Of a stretch of DNA of 64,000 bases, positions 46,819 through 57,500 are shown piece after piece. The position numbers and the translations under genes were made by a program. Every line of letters begins with the position of its first letter. Position 1 is the stretch's first letter. This DNA is from Russula earlei (taxonomy: Eukaryota; Basidiomycota; Agaricomycetes; Russulales; Russulaceae): assembly GCA_025769875.1 (NCBI GenBank), contig JAGFNK010000134.1, positions 51,812 to 115,811 on the forward strand. The letters are read 5' to 3'. The notes beneath the pieces were generated by a model. It ran no database searches and was not told where the DNA came from. It was given only the letters and a program-made list of their open reading frames with translations.

Positions 46819-47406
46819 ATGGTTTGAGTTTATTATAGGTCACATGACCTCCATGTTCGATTTTAGCCCTCTGGGGAAAGAATATGAATCTTAATCTGAG
46901 AAATAATGAATTCACTTACCAAGGCCAAAAAACTGTTCAAATGGGTACACCAGCAAAAATACCTTATATATTCCTAAATAATTATGCTTATGCTGTATAA
47001 AGTATACCATTACAAAGCTATGATGTAGAGCTTGAAAACAAACCTAGTTACATATTATTAGCTGCAGTGGTTCTCTAGATATGGTCAATACAATGAAAAT
47101 GTACAAAACATTTGAACGGTTTTTTGGGTCACTGTACTTCCCTTGGTTGAGGTTGATAGTTAGTGTCAAGGAGTATGATGTGATTGGCACGAGAGGGAAT
47201 GGGAAGTAGATCAGGAGAAGGGGAGTGGACATGGTATGACAGGCTGCAAGATCTAAGCAGACTGGTCGTCCCTAGAGTTGGGGATCTGTTGCCAAAGGCA
47301 CAAAGCATAGTTGACAGGGAGTCATCATTCCAGAGTTCATGAGCTCAGACTACCATGGTGGCATGTTGGGCGGCGCATCTCACTATGAGTCTGATGTTAG
47401 TGTTAG

Positions 47407-48010
47407 TGTTGTAAACTACCCCTTTATCGGTTCGTCCAATTATTATTCTTCTTGTTACCCTTGTCTCCGTGGTTACTGTTTCATCCCTTGATGGTGATTC
47501 CCTATTGTTTCATCTATTGTGTTTCACTTGTTGTGTTTCACCTATTGTGTTTCACCTATTGTTGAGTTACTTTTGCTATTTGTTTACCTTTATCTATTGT
47601 TCCGCTTATGGTACTGTACAGCCTCGCCACATACAGTATTTAAGCGCCTGTAGAAGCTGGGGAATGCCCCAAGCTTAGCTTTGTCCCATTTCCTGTCGCA
47701 TCCCTTGCCTTGTACACTCTCTCAATCACAACTCGCTTGTGCTGGCCTACACCTTGCTTGACCTGAACACACCTCAAGGAACCCTTGTGTTCCTCTTCCT
47801 CCTCTGCCTCTCTCTCATCGTCTTCCTCTTCTGTGAAACCAGGAGATCGACTCTGTCTGCGGACTGAGTCATTGTCTGACTCAGCCTTGAGACGCTAAAC
47901 CATTGAACCGGTCTCCTTGAGCCGGCCCCATTGAACCCTTGAACCAAGTCACAGGGACTTGGCCCCACTGAACCTTGAGCTGACGCTCTAACGGCCGCGA
48001 CGCCGTTACA
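47407..48010 (-). mobile_element. Solo LTR, family B, inserted in the third frame
   Basis: This 604-bp segment is flanked by the 5-bp duplication GTTAG (47,402-47,406 and 48,011-48,015). It is the inverse of the copy at 308-903, with the same agctaagcttggggcattcc core and TGT/ACA ends. Its TATA-like tatttaagc lies near 47,640 as written on the plus strand, which is reverse to the family orientation used here, so LTR orientation in family B is not certain. Confidence 0.82.
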
Positions 48011-48206
48011 GTTAGTGGCAGTGGAAGGGGATGGTTCTCTGGAGGGTGGTAGTGGTACGAGAGTGGGGGAGGAAGGTTGGGATGGGACCAGAGTGGTGGA
48101 CGTGGGGGCAGGAGAATTGGGAGTGGAAGACATATCATTGTTTGTGTATGGGGGAGAGAAGTGGTAGTGTTTTGATGTTGGTTTGAGGGACTTTTTATAC
48201 ATTTGG

Positions 48207-51200
48207 TCATCCAGCCGTAGCGGAGTAATATTCCTTGAGGAGTTCAGGGGCATTGAGGTTATGGTGATTGACCCAGGAATCATCTGATGAGGGGTAACCT
48301 TTCCAATGTATGAGGTATTGAAGTTTACATGTTCGTCCAAATCTTCTGGTGTCTAGAATCACCTTGATTTCGTATTCTTCTTCATTTTCAATGATTGGAG
48401 GGGGGCAAGTGAACTGCGTGCCATATTCCTCCATCTCCATATAAGGGAGGAGTAAATTGACGTGGAAGACATCGTGTATTTTCATTGATGGCAGAAGTTG
48501 TAATTGATAGGTGACTTTGGAAATTTTCTTTATGATTGGAAAGGGGCCATATCTTTTGGGCATCAACTTGTGTGTTCCTCGTGTTTTGAGATTTTTTGCT
48601 TCTAACCATACAAGGTGTTACACCATTTTCCTTTTATGTTTACTTCTTACTTGTTGCTATGGACTGCTTGCTTTCGTATGTCCCTTTACTTACTGGTCTT
48701 GTGATCTCTTATGTCTTGTGATCCTTTCTGTGTTATCATGTGATCCATACACATCCAGGTAACACTGGATTGCTGTTACTTTCCCTTTGTTTGGTTCTCT
48801 TTCCATTTATATTCACCTCTTAGTTTTGACTGTGCAATGCTGCACACCTACTGTGCAGCACAGTTACTTGGTTCTGACTCATTTGTGGCCTTATTCCTAT
48901 GACTCCTACTTATTATGACTCCTACTATACTAGTAGCACAGTCAAAGCGCAGCTATTGTTGTGCTTCTCCTGTATATATAAGCTCAGTACTTTGTGACCA
49001 AAGCCCTAAGCTTGGTCTCTTGTAGAATCCAACCTACTCTTGTCCAACATATTCTCCTGCAACCCACTTCGCTCCTAATCCTCAAACCACATCCACCTCT
49101 CCGTTTCATCAACTCTTCACACACCATCCACCATCTACTCTTCACCTTTCCCTTCCTTCCCTAAGAGTCTCTCTTCACTCCCCTGAGAAGAGCTCTCCTC
49201 CTTTAAGACCTACCTTCCTCTACTCTCTCTGCGTTGTTCAAGGTCCCCGACGGACTTGAACACATATAGCTAGTGGAACCAGCCCTAGTCTATCCCATTA
49301 CAAACTTACCCTAGCTTCTCAACAGACTGAGTCATACTAGGAAGGGTCTATTGGCCATAACCTGTTTAGCATAAAACACTTTGACTGCTGCAGGGATCTT
49401 TACTCTTTATACATGGGAACCAGCCCATTTCTTGAACACATCTCTATTATCAACTTGTCCTTATGCTTGAGAACTGACATGGCTAGTTACCGTGACACAA
49501 GGGTTCCTTCTTTCATTTCTGTGATGTCAGGTTTCAGGGGTTGTTGTTTGCGTTCTAGAAGTTGTTGTGCATGTTGTCTCACCTCTTCTAATTGTTTCAG
49601 GTGATTGATGGATGAAGGTACATTGTTGTCTTCTAGACTGATGTTGATCTGGGGTTTGAATCCTATGAGGAGTTTGTGTGGTGATTTTTGTGACGTTTCA
49701 TGTTTCCACAAGTTGTGCGCATATTCTGCTATAGGGAGCATTTTTGCCCAGGAGTGAGGATGAGTTGTGGTCCAGGGTCTTAGGTATTGTTCTAGCCATG
49801 CGCTCATCCTTTCTGTTTGTCCATCGGTTTGGGGGTGGAATGCGGTGGACATGTTTTGTTTGATCCCTAGATTTTTGCATATGGCTTTAGAGAAGTTTGA
49901 AGCGAATTGAGGGTCTCTGTCAGAGATGATTCTTTTAGGGATGCTGAACCAGGGCACGAGGTGTTTCAGATACTCGTGTGTGATGCCTGTTCCATCAATT
50001 GTTTTGTTGCATGGAATGAATTTTGTTGCTTTGGAACATCCTTGATCCATGATGGTAAGAACACTGTCAAATCCTTCTGATTTTGGTAGGTTGGTGATGA
50101 GGTCCATGGATATGTATTGGAAGGGGCCTTTTTCAACATGTGTATCGAGTGGGAAGGTTGTGGCTTTCTTTCTGGGTATATTGGTTTTAGATTCTTGACA
50201 TTTGGCACAACCTTTAACATATTGCTCTACAAACTGTCATAGTCTGGGTCCTTCATAATGTTGTTTGATTAAATTCCAGGTGTTAGCTATCCCTGGGTGT
50301 CCTGCGAATGGGGTGTCATGGAATAGTCTTAAAATCTCTCATCATTTGTCAGATTTGTCTGGTAGGTAAGTTTTTCATGCAAGGATTTCAAGTGGGAGTA
50401 ATGTAGTTTTTTGTTCTTCTACCCCCTTGTTAAGGTCTTTGCGACGAGAAAGTGTGTCGGCGATAGTGTGTGTGTGTCCAGGGACGTGTTCCATAGTGAT
50501 GTTAAAATCTTGCATATATTGCATCCATCTGGCTTGTCGTCCTGTTTATTTTTGTGGTTCTTTGAAATAAGTGAGGTTTTTGTGGTCTGTTCTTATTTTG
50601 ACTGGTTTGTCGGCTCCTAGGAAGAATGGTCATCCACTTTTTAGTCCGAAACTTACTGCTGCTAATTCTTTATTGTGTGCGTTATAATTCCTTTCTGCAT
50701 CTAGTAACGTCCTGGAGTAGTACGCTATTGGATGTAGACCATCTTCATATTCTTGGGATATGACTGCTCCAATGGCAAATCCTGATGCATCAGTATCCAG
50801 AATGAATTGTCTTGTCCAATCTGGGGTGCAAAGCACTGGGTAGGATACACAGGTTTCTTTTAGGATTTGAAAGGCCTGTTCTTCTTTTGTCGTCCATTCC
50901 CATTGCTTGTTCTTTTTTGTTAAATTGTTTAATGGTCTGGCTTTGATAGAGAAGTTTGGTATAAAATTGCGTTAGAAGTTACAGAATCCTAGGAAGCTTC
51001 TAACTTCTTTTAATGTTGTAGGAGTGGGCCAGTCTTTGATCCCTTTGACTTTGATGGGGTCCATAGTTATTTTTCCTTCTCCTATGATCACGCCTAGGTA
51101 TTTGACCTTGTTTTTGTGGAACTGGCATTTTTCAGGTTTAAGATAGAGGTCATGCTGTCTTAGTTTTGTCAGAATGTGGTTGACCTTTTGCGTGTGTTTT

Positions 51201-52393
51201 ATTTCATCATTTTCTGTGGCAATGATGATATCGTCCATGTAAATCTTAAGCCATCCTTGCACGAGTTCTTCTTGGAAAATATCATCCATCATAGTTTGGA
51301 AGGTGGCTGGGGAGTTTGTTAATCCAAAGAACATCACAGTAGGTTCGAATAGTCCGTTGCTGGTTTTGAAGGCTGCCTTCCATTCGTCTCCTTCTTTGAT
51401 CCGAATTTTGTTGTAGCCCCATCTGACATCGAACTTAGTAAAAAGTTCTTTTCCCGCTAGGGTGTGAATCAGTTCTGGAATTAATGGTAATGGATATACA
51501 TTGGGTATTGTCCATTTGTTCAGATTTCTATAGTCTTGTACCAGTCGGAATTTACCGTCTTTCTTTTTTATAAGGAAGAATCTGCTGGGGTATGGTGAGT
51601 AGGATCTTCTTATCCATTTAAGCCATAAAATTTGTTTGAGGAATTTTCCTTGTTCCTCTTTTTCCTTTGGTGAGAGAGGGTATACTCTGCAGTTAATTGT
51701 TGTGGGGGGGTCCAGTTTTAAGTCAATTGTGTGGTCCCACTTTCTGGGTCCAGGAAATCATTCTGATTCTTGTTCCATGAATACCTGTCCATATTTATGA
51801 TATTGATGGGGAACCATTTCTTGCTAGGTCTTGGGTTTATTTTCCATTTGGGACTTGGCTAATTGTTGGGCTATGGTGGTTTTGCATACTTGAGTTTGTA
51901 ACCATAGTTCATCGCCCTCTTCCCAGTCTATCAGGACCTTGATCCATGCTGGTGTTTCTTGGTTTCCTGTTAGGATGATTCTCCCCATCATTGTTCCTTT
52001 GGACCAGTTTATCCTTGGGTTGACTGATTCTAGGAATGGGTACCCTAGTATCATGTTGTCTTGTCCTATGTCTGCAACCAGGAATTGATGTGTGTGTCTT
52101 TGTCCCAACAGTTTTAATCTTAGGTCGACCGCTTGAGTGATTTTTCCTAAGCGGTTGGATGTTCCATCAACATTTTTGATGTTTCTGGCTGGGGATAGTT
52201 TCCTGGTTTGTAGTTGTAATTCTTTTATCAATTTGGGAGATATGAAGCATTCTGCGGCTCCACTGTCTATCAGGGCTTTCCTTTCGGCTTTGTTTGATCC
52301 AGTATAAATAGTAGTCATCACTGATATTGACTTTCTCTGAGATTTGTACATGGAGTCGATACCTAAAGCTTGAGCAATCGCTGTTATGCTCAA
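48207..52393 (-). pseudogene. Pol of the 10.6-kb element: protease, RT, RNase H, integrase, chromodomain
   Basis: Protease has ALIDSGAAECFIS. Reverse transcriptase has KFRLVQDYRNLNKWT, VMFFGLTNSPATFQTMMDD and the catalytic YMDD box. RNase H begins FILDTDASGFAIGAVI. Integrase has the HHCC remnant (HPGIANTW.LIKQHY with CAKCQ) and the DDE core (YISMDLITN, IISDRDPQFAS, HPQTDGQTERM). The C-terminus is a chromodomain (YEIKVILDTR, then LIHWKGYPSSDDSW). All segments lie in one frame. Damage consists of nonsense codons that C-to-T change of CGA, CAA or CAG would produce, including two adjacent TGA near 50,340, plus the solo LTR insertion at 48,616-49,497. Pol starts in a different frame from gag, consistent with a -1 shift near 52,390. 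Confidence 0.9.
48616..49497 (+). mobile_element. Solo LTR, family D, inserted between integrase and chromodomain
   Basis: This 882-bp segment starts TGTTACACC, ends ACCGTGACA, and is flanked by the 5-bp duplication CAAGG (48,611-48,615 and 49,498-49,502). Taking it out with one target copy rejoins the integrase frame (EGTLVWLEAKNL). It has a plus-strand TATA box (tatatataagc near 48,975) followed by a gaccaaagccctaagcttggtc hairpin, so it points opposite to its host. Confidence 0.85.
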
Positions 52394-54096
52394 GCATCTG
52401 AAAAATCCTCATCTTTATCCTCTTCGTCTCCCATTAAGGCCTTGATGAAGGCTTCTCTGTCTTTTACAGAGAGTGCCTTTGCTGTCTTTGCTAATTTGAC
52501 AATGGTGTCTTCTTCAATGACCTCCACAATGGAGGATTCGGATGTGGTGGTGGCGACTTTGGCAGTGTGAGCACGAGTCACTTCGCGTTTCGGCTTTGTG
52601 GGGCAGTCACGGGCCAGATGTCCTCAGAGGGAACAGTGAAAACACCTTCCTTCTTCTCGGTGTTTTTGTTTCTCTGCTTTGGTGGTCACTTTTTGAGCAG
52701 TGCCTGCGCTGGTGTCCATTGCATTCAGATTGCACAGTGGAAGACGTGGATGCACGGGTGTGGCATTACCTTGTTTGTTCCTGTGGTTGGCCCAGGCTGA
52801 ATTGGCAAGTCAACCCCAAGGTTTATTGTTCTGGGGTTGATTAAAGTTGCATCCGTGTGTGCTGGAATGATCAGACAGGATCATGCATTTGCACATCCAA
52901 ACTCAATGGTGTTTCTGTGCGGCCATGACCCAATCTACAAAGGATGTAGGGTCTTCGAGATCTAGGCATGATTCAACTAGGCTTCTTGGAAGTCCCCATG
53001 CGAAGAGTCGCATAACTGTTGGCTCGTTGAGGTCAAGTCCTGCTCATCTTGCCAACAATTGAAACTTGGAGACGTAGTCATCTAGAAGGCCATCCTTCAT
53101 TTTTAGTTCTTTAAGCCTATCTTGGGCTTTTTCTCGTTCCGTGTAATCGGTGAACGCACGGCAAAACTGTTGCTGCAGTGCTTCCCATGTGGTAAGTCCC
53201 ATTGGGACGTTTGTTGGGTCGTCTTGTACATCTTTGAGCCATTGATCCATGGCTTCGAGCCATCCTTCTACCTTAGGTCCTTTCATTAGTGACAAGAAAT
53301 ATGCACACTTTTTGATGGGATCTCTGGCAATTTTGCTGTTGTGGTTCATAGACATGAACCTATTGAATGCAACTAAAAATGTGTGCATGCAGGCTCGGTT
53401 GCCATTAAAAAACTCAGGAGGGATACCCTTGAGTTTTCCATGTTCAGGCCCATGTGTATCGTGGTCATGGTTGGTGCGCGTTTTGAGATTGTTGGGGTCA
53501 GGATTGGGATTGGGGCTTGGAGGTCGTATCCCATGGCCTCTGAAGCCGGCAAATGAGGCCCGAGGGAAGGCTTGTGCCATTCCGGATGATATGGGTTGGG
53601 GTTTGGTTGATTTGGGTTTGGTGGTGGCGATGAAAACGTTTGTCATCATTGTCAGTTCGAGCTCCATCGGAGCGGAAGTGGGTGGGATGGGTCCTGGCAT
53701 CGGGGCGTGGCTTGGAGCTCTGGAGTTGGGGAGGGGTTCTTCTGAGGCTGTTAATGTGGTGATGTTAATACCTCTGAGAGGACTTTGCTGGAGTCTAAAG
53801 GCTGAGTGAGCGACGCGCGTCGCTTCCCAGGTGTCACTGTGTCTCGTGATTCCAAACCAGAGGCCGTACAGATGGCCTAGGGCTACCTTGGCACCCATCC
53901 AGTTGACATAATAGCCAGTCCAGGGCACACCATCCATGCGTACTGTATAGAATTTGACACCGTTGTCAAACAAGGTTATGCTGGGAATGTTCTTCTCTTG
54001 GTCAGGAAGTAACTCAAAGGGGCATTTGATGGCAGCCAGTCCTTCAACAGTTGGAGTGTTGAGTCCTTTGGTCTTCCAGTCTTGAGTTGTAGTCAT
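52390..54096 (-). pseudogene. Gag of the 10.6-kb element
   Basis: The frame starts at 54096 (MTTTQDWKTKGLNTPT) and runs to the stop at 52390-52392. The retrotransposon gag domain is at 53,044-53,500 (IPPEFFNGNRACMHTFLVAF, then LTTWEALQQQFCRAFTDYTER and DGLLDDYVSKFQLLAR). A zinc knuckle CFHCSL.GHLARDC lies near 52,620, with a stop at the variable position. At least three nonsense codons (after LLAR, near 52,910 and in the knuckle) fit C-to-T change. There is no frameshift. It packages the element RNA. Confidence 0.85.
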
Positions 54097-54156
54097 GTTG
54101 GAAGAAAATCAGTATATTGTCTGTGAGCGTGTGGTTTGGGGTTGAGGGTTCAGAGT

Positions 54157-54168
54157 TAAGCTTGTTCT
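54157..54168 (-). promoter_or_regulatory. Primer-binding site complementary to the element's own LTR
   Basis: Two bases inside the 5' LTR the minus strand reads AGAACAAGCTTA. It is perfectly complementary over 12 nt to TAAGCTTGTTCT in the LTR (54,443 to 54,432 on the minus strand), which lies about 30-45 nt past a TATATAAA box and so near the expected RNA 5' end. It does not resemble the initiator-tRNA 3' end. This is the layout of Tf1/sushi self-priming. Confidence 0.6.
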
Positions 54169-54170
54169 AA

Positions 54171-54671
54171 TGTCACTGACTGGGGGCGGTGTTGCTGACA
54201 AATTGCTTCACACGCGAGACATGCGCACTGAGTCGAGCGAGATGATGAGTTCTCGCGAGATTCAGGGGTCTCGGTGACAACGCAGCGAAGGCTAGTGTGT
54301 ACCATGGAGTGGAAAGATGACAGATAAGTCTTTGCATTTGAAGACTTAGAGAAACAAGAGAGTTTCTGGGACGATTTGCTTGATTCTGCAAGCCTACAGT
54401 CCTGAAGCTGAAACCAGTGATATGTCACAGGAGAACAAGCTTAGGGCTTGTTCTCTTCTTACTGACAGGTTTATATAGACAGATACTACTATATCAAATA
54501 GCAGACATGAGGTGGGAACGAGGTGGGGATGAGGCGATTGTACTGGAACATGCTGGAAAGTAGTGGTACATGCAAAGCTAAGTGAGTCATAGAATGTGTG
54601 GGAAACATGAGGCCTGTCCAGGTAGGCTTGCCCAGTTGCTGGTCCAGTCTGAGGCACCGGTACTTGTGACA
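54171..54671 (-). repeat. 5' LTR of the 10.6-kb element
   Basis: This LTR is 501 bp, with a TATA-like TATATAAA on the minus strand near 54,475 and a GAGAACAAGC..GCTTGTTCTC hairpin at 54,431-54,455. It is the partner of 44,097-44,597. Confidence 0.92.
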
Positions 54672-54676
54672 TCTAT

Positions 54677-55021
54677 TGACTTGTCTTTGAACTTATCCCT
54701 CGCTCTTGAACTGGATTGTTCAACAGTGAGTCTTGACAGGTATAAGGGGCCTTATAAGGAACACCTCTTCACTGTCAAAATACTCCAAGTCTCAGAAAGA
54801 CCAGCCCTAAACTAACTAACAGCAAATGAATCAGATGCTTTACACATGCACTAGACAATGAACACGTGGACACTGGAGGGCCTTACTCATCATCTAGGAC
54901 CTCCTTACTCAACAGATTACTGAGCATGACTGAGCATGCTCAGTAAGTGTTTCCTGATGTCTTACTCATCCACCATTGTGCTTGATAACAAGGTTATGAC
55001 TTGTCCTCTATTTAGCAGTTC
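54677..55021 (+). repeat. LTR family C: 3' end of the split copy plus a second fragment
   Basis: Positions 54,677-54,736 complete the LTR that starts at 42,786 and end TTGACA, as at 1-45. Positions 54,737-55,021 repeat 43,594-43,872, including aggggccttataag, the actgagcatgactgagcatgctcagtaag palindrome and caaggttatgacttg. This second fragment is cut off at 55,021 by an LTR of family B. Confidence 0.65.
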
Positions 55022-55560
55022 TGTTATGGTGTTGTGGCCATTGGAGCGTTAGCTCAGGGTTCAGTGGGGCCAAGTCCCAGTGACTTGGTTCAGGGGTTCA
55101 AAGGGGACTGGCTTAGAGAGACCAGTTCAGAGGTTTAGCGTCTCAAGACTAAGTCAAGGATGACCTAATCCACAAACAGATTTGATCTTCTGGTTTCACA
55201 GAAGAGGAGGATGATGAGGGAGAAGCAGAGGAGGAAGAGGAACACAAGGGTTCCTTGTGACAAGCTCAGGTCAAACAGAGTATAAGCCAGCACAACACAA
55301 GTTGTGATTGAGAGAGGATACAGAGCAATGGGATGTGACAGGAGATGGGACAAAGCTAAGCTTGGGGCATTCCCTAGCTTCTACAGGTGCTTAAATACTG
55401 TATGTAGCAAGACTGTACAGTACTATATGCAGAACAATAGATAAAAGGTGGGCCAATAGCAAAAGGGGATCAATGACAAATGAAACACAAGGAGGTAAGG
55501 TGACAGCCATCAATCAATATCAAGAGATGAAATGGTAACCAAAGGGATGAGGGTGACAGG
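55022..55560 (+). mobile_element. LTR family B, truncated copy
   Basis: The copy begins TGTTATGGTGTTG as at 308 and matches that copy for about 540 bp. Its last 60 bp are missing because the next element begins at 55,561. If that element inserted into it, the missing end should lie beyond 64,000, starting with the duplicated ACAGG. Confidence 0.7.
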
Positions 55561-57485
55561 TGTTAGGATTCTTGTGTTCTCATCTGCTTATCTATGCTTT
55601 GGTGACTCATCTCTGCTTATTCATCCTTGTTTAGTGATTGCTCAGTGATTTGCTTACTCATTGATCAGTAATTGCTTACTCATGGCTTACTGATAAATGA
55701 CAGATACTAGGAAAGAATGACTCACGTGTGAGTCATTTCTGATACTTTCGAATTGCACCCTACATTTTTGAATGCTACTGGTTTTTAGCTATGTGCACCC
55801 CAAGTTTTGTACAAATTGGATCAGTAGTTATGGAGATATTGTATAAATAGTCTGTGGTACCAAAACGTCGAGCCTTATGCTTGACTTACTCTCTTACAAG
55901 AAACAATCATCTTGTCAACGCTCTAAACAATCTATAGTGATAGCTCTAAGTGAAAGAGGCCCCTCTCTTCTCTTACATCTATTCTTCCTGAGATAATATC
56001 AAAGGATTCGAAGTCTAGTGCTTGAACTAAATCAAGCAACTCTTTCACTAAGAGTCGGTAACAAGATCAGACAGATATTAACATAAGTTGAGTGTACTCA
56101 CCTTTGCACCAAGTAGGAGCAACATTCAGATCCCAATTTATGCAGAAGTAGTCATAGGGAGGAACCTGTGTCGATCAGGAACTCCTCCAAGACTTTATAT
56201 CCTGGAAAAGAAGGATATAGAACATAGTCAAACCCATTGGTATTTTTGCCAAGAACAAGCTTGTTGTGTAGAAACTTTGGGGTTCAACGAGAGTGGGAGA
56301 AATGACAGTTTTTGTGAGTGAGTGCCACGTCCGAAGGGAGGCCTACACGTTCGCACTCGCGAGGGTCGCTGAATAAGCAATGACTGTGCTCAGTGACTCG
56401 CGCGCATAAGCGATCACTGAAGATATATTACCTGAATAAGCAATGACTGTGCTATCCAGGTATGAGCTCTTATGGAATGTAAGAAAAGGGTAGCTAAAGG
56501 AACGTACCTCAGTGACTCGCGCGCGTAAGCGATCACTGAGGGAAGGTAAGTATTTTGTCTACTCATATAAGTAGGAAACAGGTGCGGATTCTGTAAGTCC
56601 GCGGACGAAGGGTATGCAAGAAACGGGACAATGATTGAGCCAATAGACATCCAGACTGTCAAGACACGTACTGCTGATCACTAAGGACTCAGGAGCAGGT
56701 GGGCAGGGGTCGGAACAGATGGTACGCGGCGTAAACGGCATTGAACAGGAGGACGAGCCAAATGACTAGAAGATACCAGATGGGGACTGGTATGTGTTGC
56801 AAGAGGCAGAGGCGAAGAGTAGAGGCCAGTGCAGCGAGGGACTTTAAACAAGGCGGTCGTTGAAGAGTACCTTGAAGACGAGGGAAGGCTTTAGACTGAG
56901 CGGTCGCAGGGGAGTACCCAGGAAGTGGAGAGTATCACAAATGGACAGTCTGACGACTGCCATGCTTCATTGGGGCTTATATACAGTGTACAGGGTCGAT
57001 TACAAAGCACTGGGACTATTCTAGACTCTTTGGTACCATCCAATAGGACTACAGAGGCATAAACTTGCTTGATGTCAAGTTTCAGGCTTACTGAGCGCAT
57101 TACTGATCATTGTGGAGCGATGACATCATTATGATGTCACTGTGGGGCGCTTAGTGAGCCTATGAGGTCACTGTGGAGTCGCTCAGTCAGCCATGATGTC
57201 ATTGGAGCCTTGATGACGTCAGATGATTTATGCAACAGTTTCTAAGAGTTTGTGCCGCTGTTTCGGGTCCATGGTGGCTGAGTGGCCATGTGGCTGCCAC
57301 GCGATGATTACCCGATTAGGAAACTGGTGCCTGGTCGTGTTATAGTGCCTTTGCAATAGCAATATCTTGTACCGCAGGGGGGATAGCCCAGAAAATGGAA
57401 GGGAGTCGGCAATGCAAAGTGAGAGAGGTTTTTCTTGAGTAAAATAGGACAATCTTCGGCCAGGACTTGGCCTTGGTTCGTAACA
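55561..57485 (-). repeat. 3' LTR of a second Ty3/gypsy element, about 1.9 kb
   Basis: The ends are TGTTAGG on the left and CGTAACA on the right, a matched TGTTA/TAACA pair. A polypurine tract abuts the right end. Inside are repeated motifs (gaataagcaatgactgtgct at about 56,371 and 56,432; cagtgactcgcgcgc at about 56,392 and 56,511) and, on the minus strand, TATATAAG near 56,978. The partner LTR is outside the window, so the limits rest on the termini and the polypurine tract. Confidence 0.6.
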
Positions 57486-57500
57486 TTCATCCCCTCTTTA
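57486..57500 (-). promoter_or_regulatory. Polypurine tract of the second element
   Basis: The minus strand reads AAAGAGGGGATGAA immediately before the LTR start TGTTACG. Confidence 0.65.

Larger units (their letters stand above)
45459..47134 (-). mobile_element. Tc1/mariner transposon inserted in the third frame
   Basis: This 1,676-bp element begins CAGTGACCCAAAAAACTGTTC and ends with its inverted copy GTCACTG. It is flanked by TA on both sides (45,457-45,458 and 47,135-47,136), the target of the superfamily. The terminal inverted repeats are long, about 210 bp with small differences, and the inner edges again carry a ttgaacagtttttt copy. It carries one transposase gene on the minus strand, broken by a short tandem duplication. 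Confidence 0.92.
44617..48133 (-). pseudogene. Third reading frame of the 10.6-kb element, with two zinc knuckles
   Basis: The frame starts MSSTPNSPAP at 48133, just after the chromodomain frame ends, and stops at 44617, next to the polypurine tract. When solo LTR B and the Tc1 element are discounted with one target copy each, 1,230 nt remain, exactly 410 codons in one frame. Four in-frame stops remain (near 47,350, 45,012, 44,990 and 44,970), each TGA or TAA that C-to-T change of CGA or CAA would produce. The N-terminus is Ser/Pro/Thr-rich, the middle is charged, and the C-terminus has CTWCNNRGHDTFEC and CILCNHQGHLAEHC, both C-x2-C-x4-H-x4-C, then a CC pair. Gag has its own knuckle elsewhere, so this is an extra protein. 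Function unknown; nucleic-acid binding is likely. Confidence 0.7.
44097..54671 (-). mobile_element. Ty3/gypsy chromovirus-like LTR retrotransposon, nested and degenerate
   Basis: The element has two 501-bp direct LTRs (44,097-44,597 and 54,171-54,671), both starting TGTCACTGAC and ending CTTGTGACA, and a 5-bp target duplication TCTAT on both sides (44,092-44,096 and 54,672-54,676). Gag and pol read on the minus strand in the order gag, protease, reverse transcriptase, RNase H, integrase, chromodomain, then a third frame. Three later insertions (Tc1/mariner, solo LTR B, solo LTR D, each with its own target duplication) account for about 3.2 kb, so the original element was near 7.4 kb. No reading frame is intact. 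Confidence 0.92.

Noticed and set aside
47774..48340. 188-codon frame spanning LTR B, the third gene and the chromodomain end
   Set aside because: It is a chimera of adjacent frames created by the LTR insertion. The start of the third gene is better placed at 48133.
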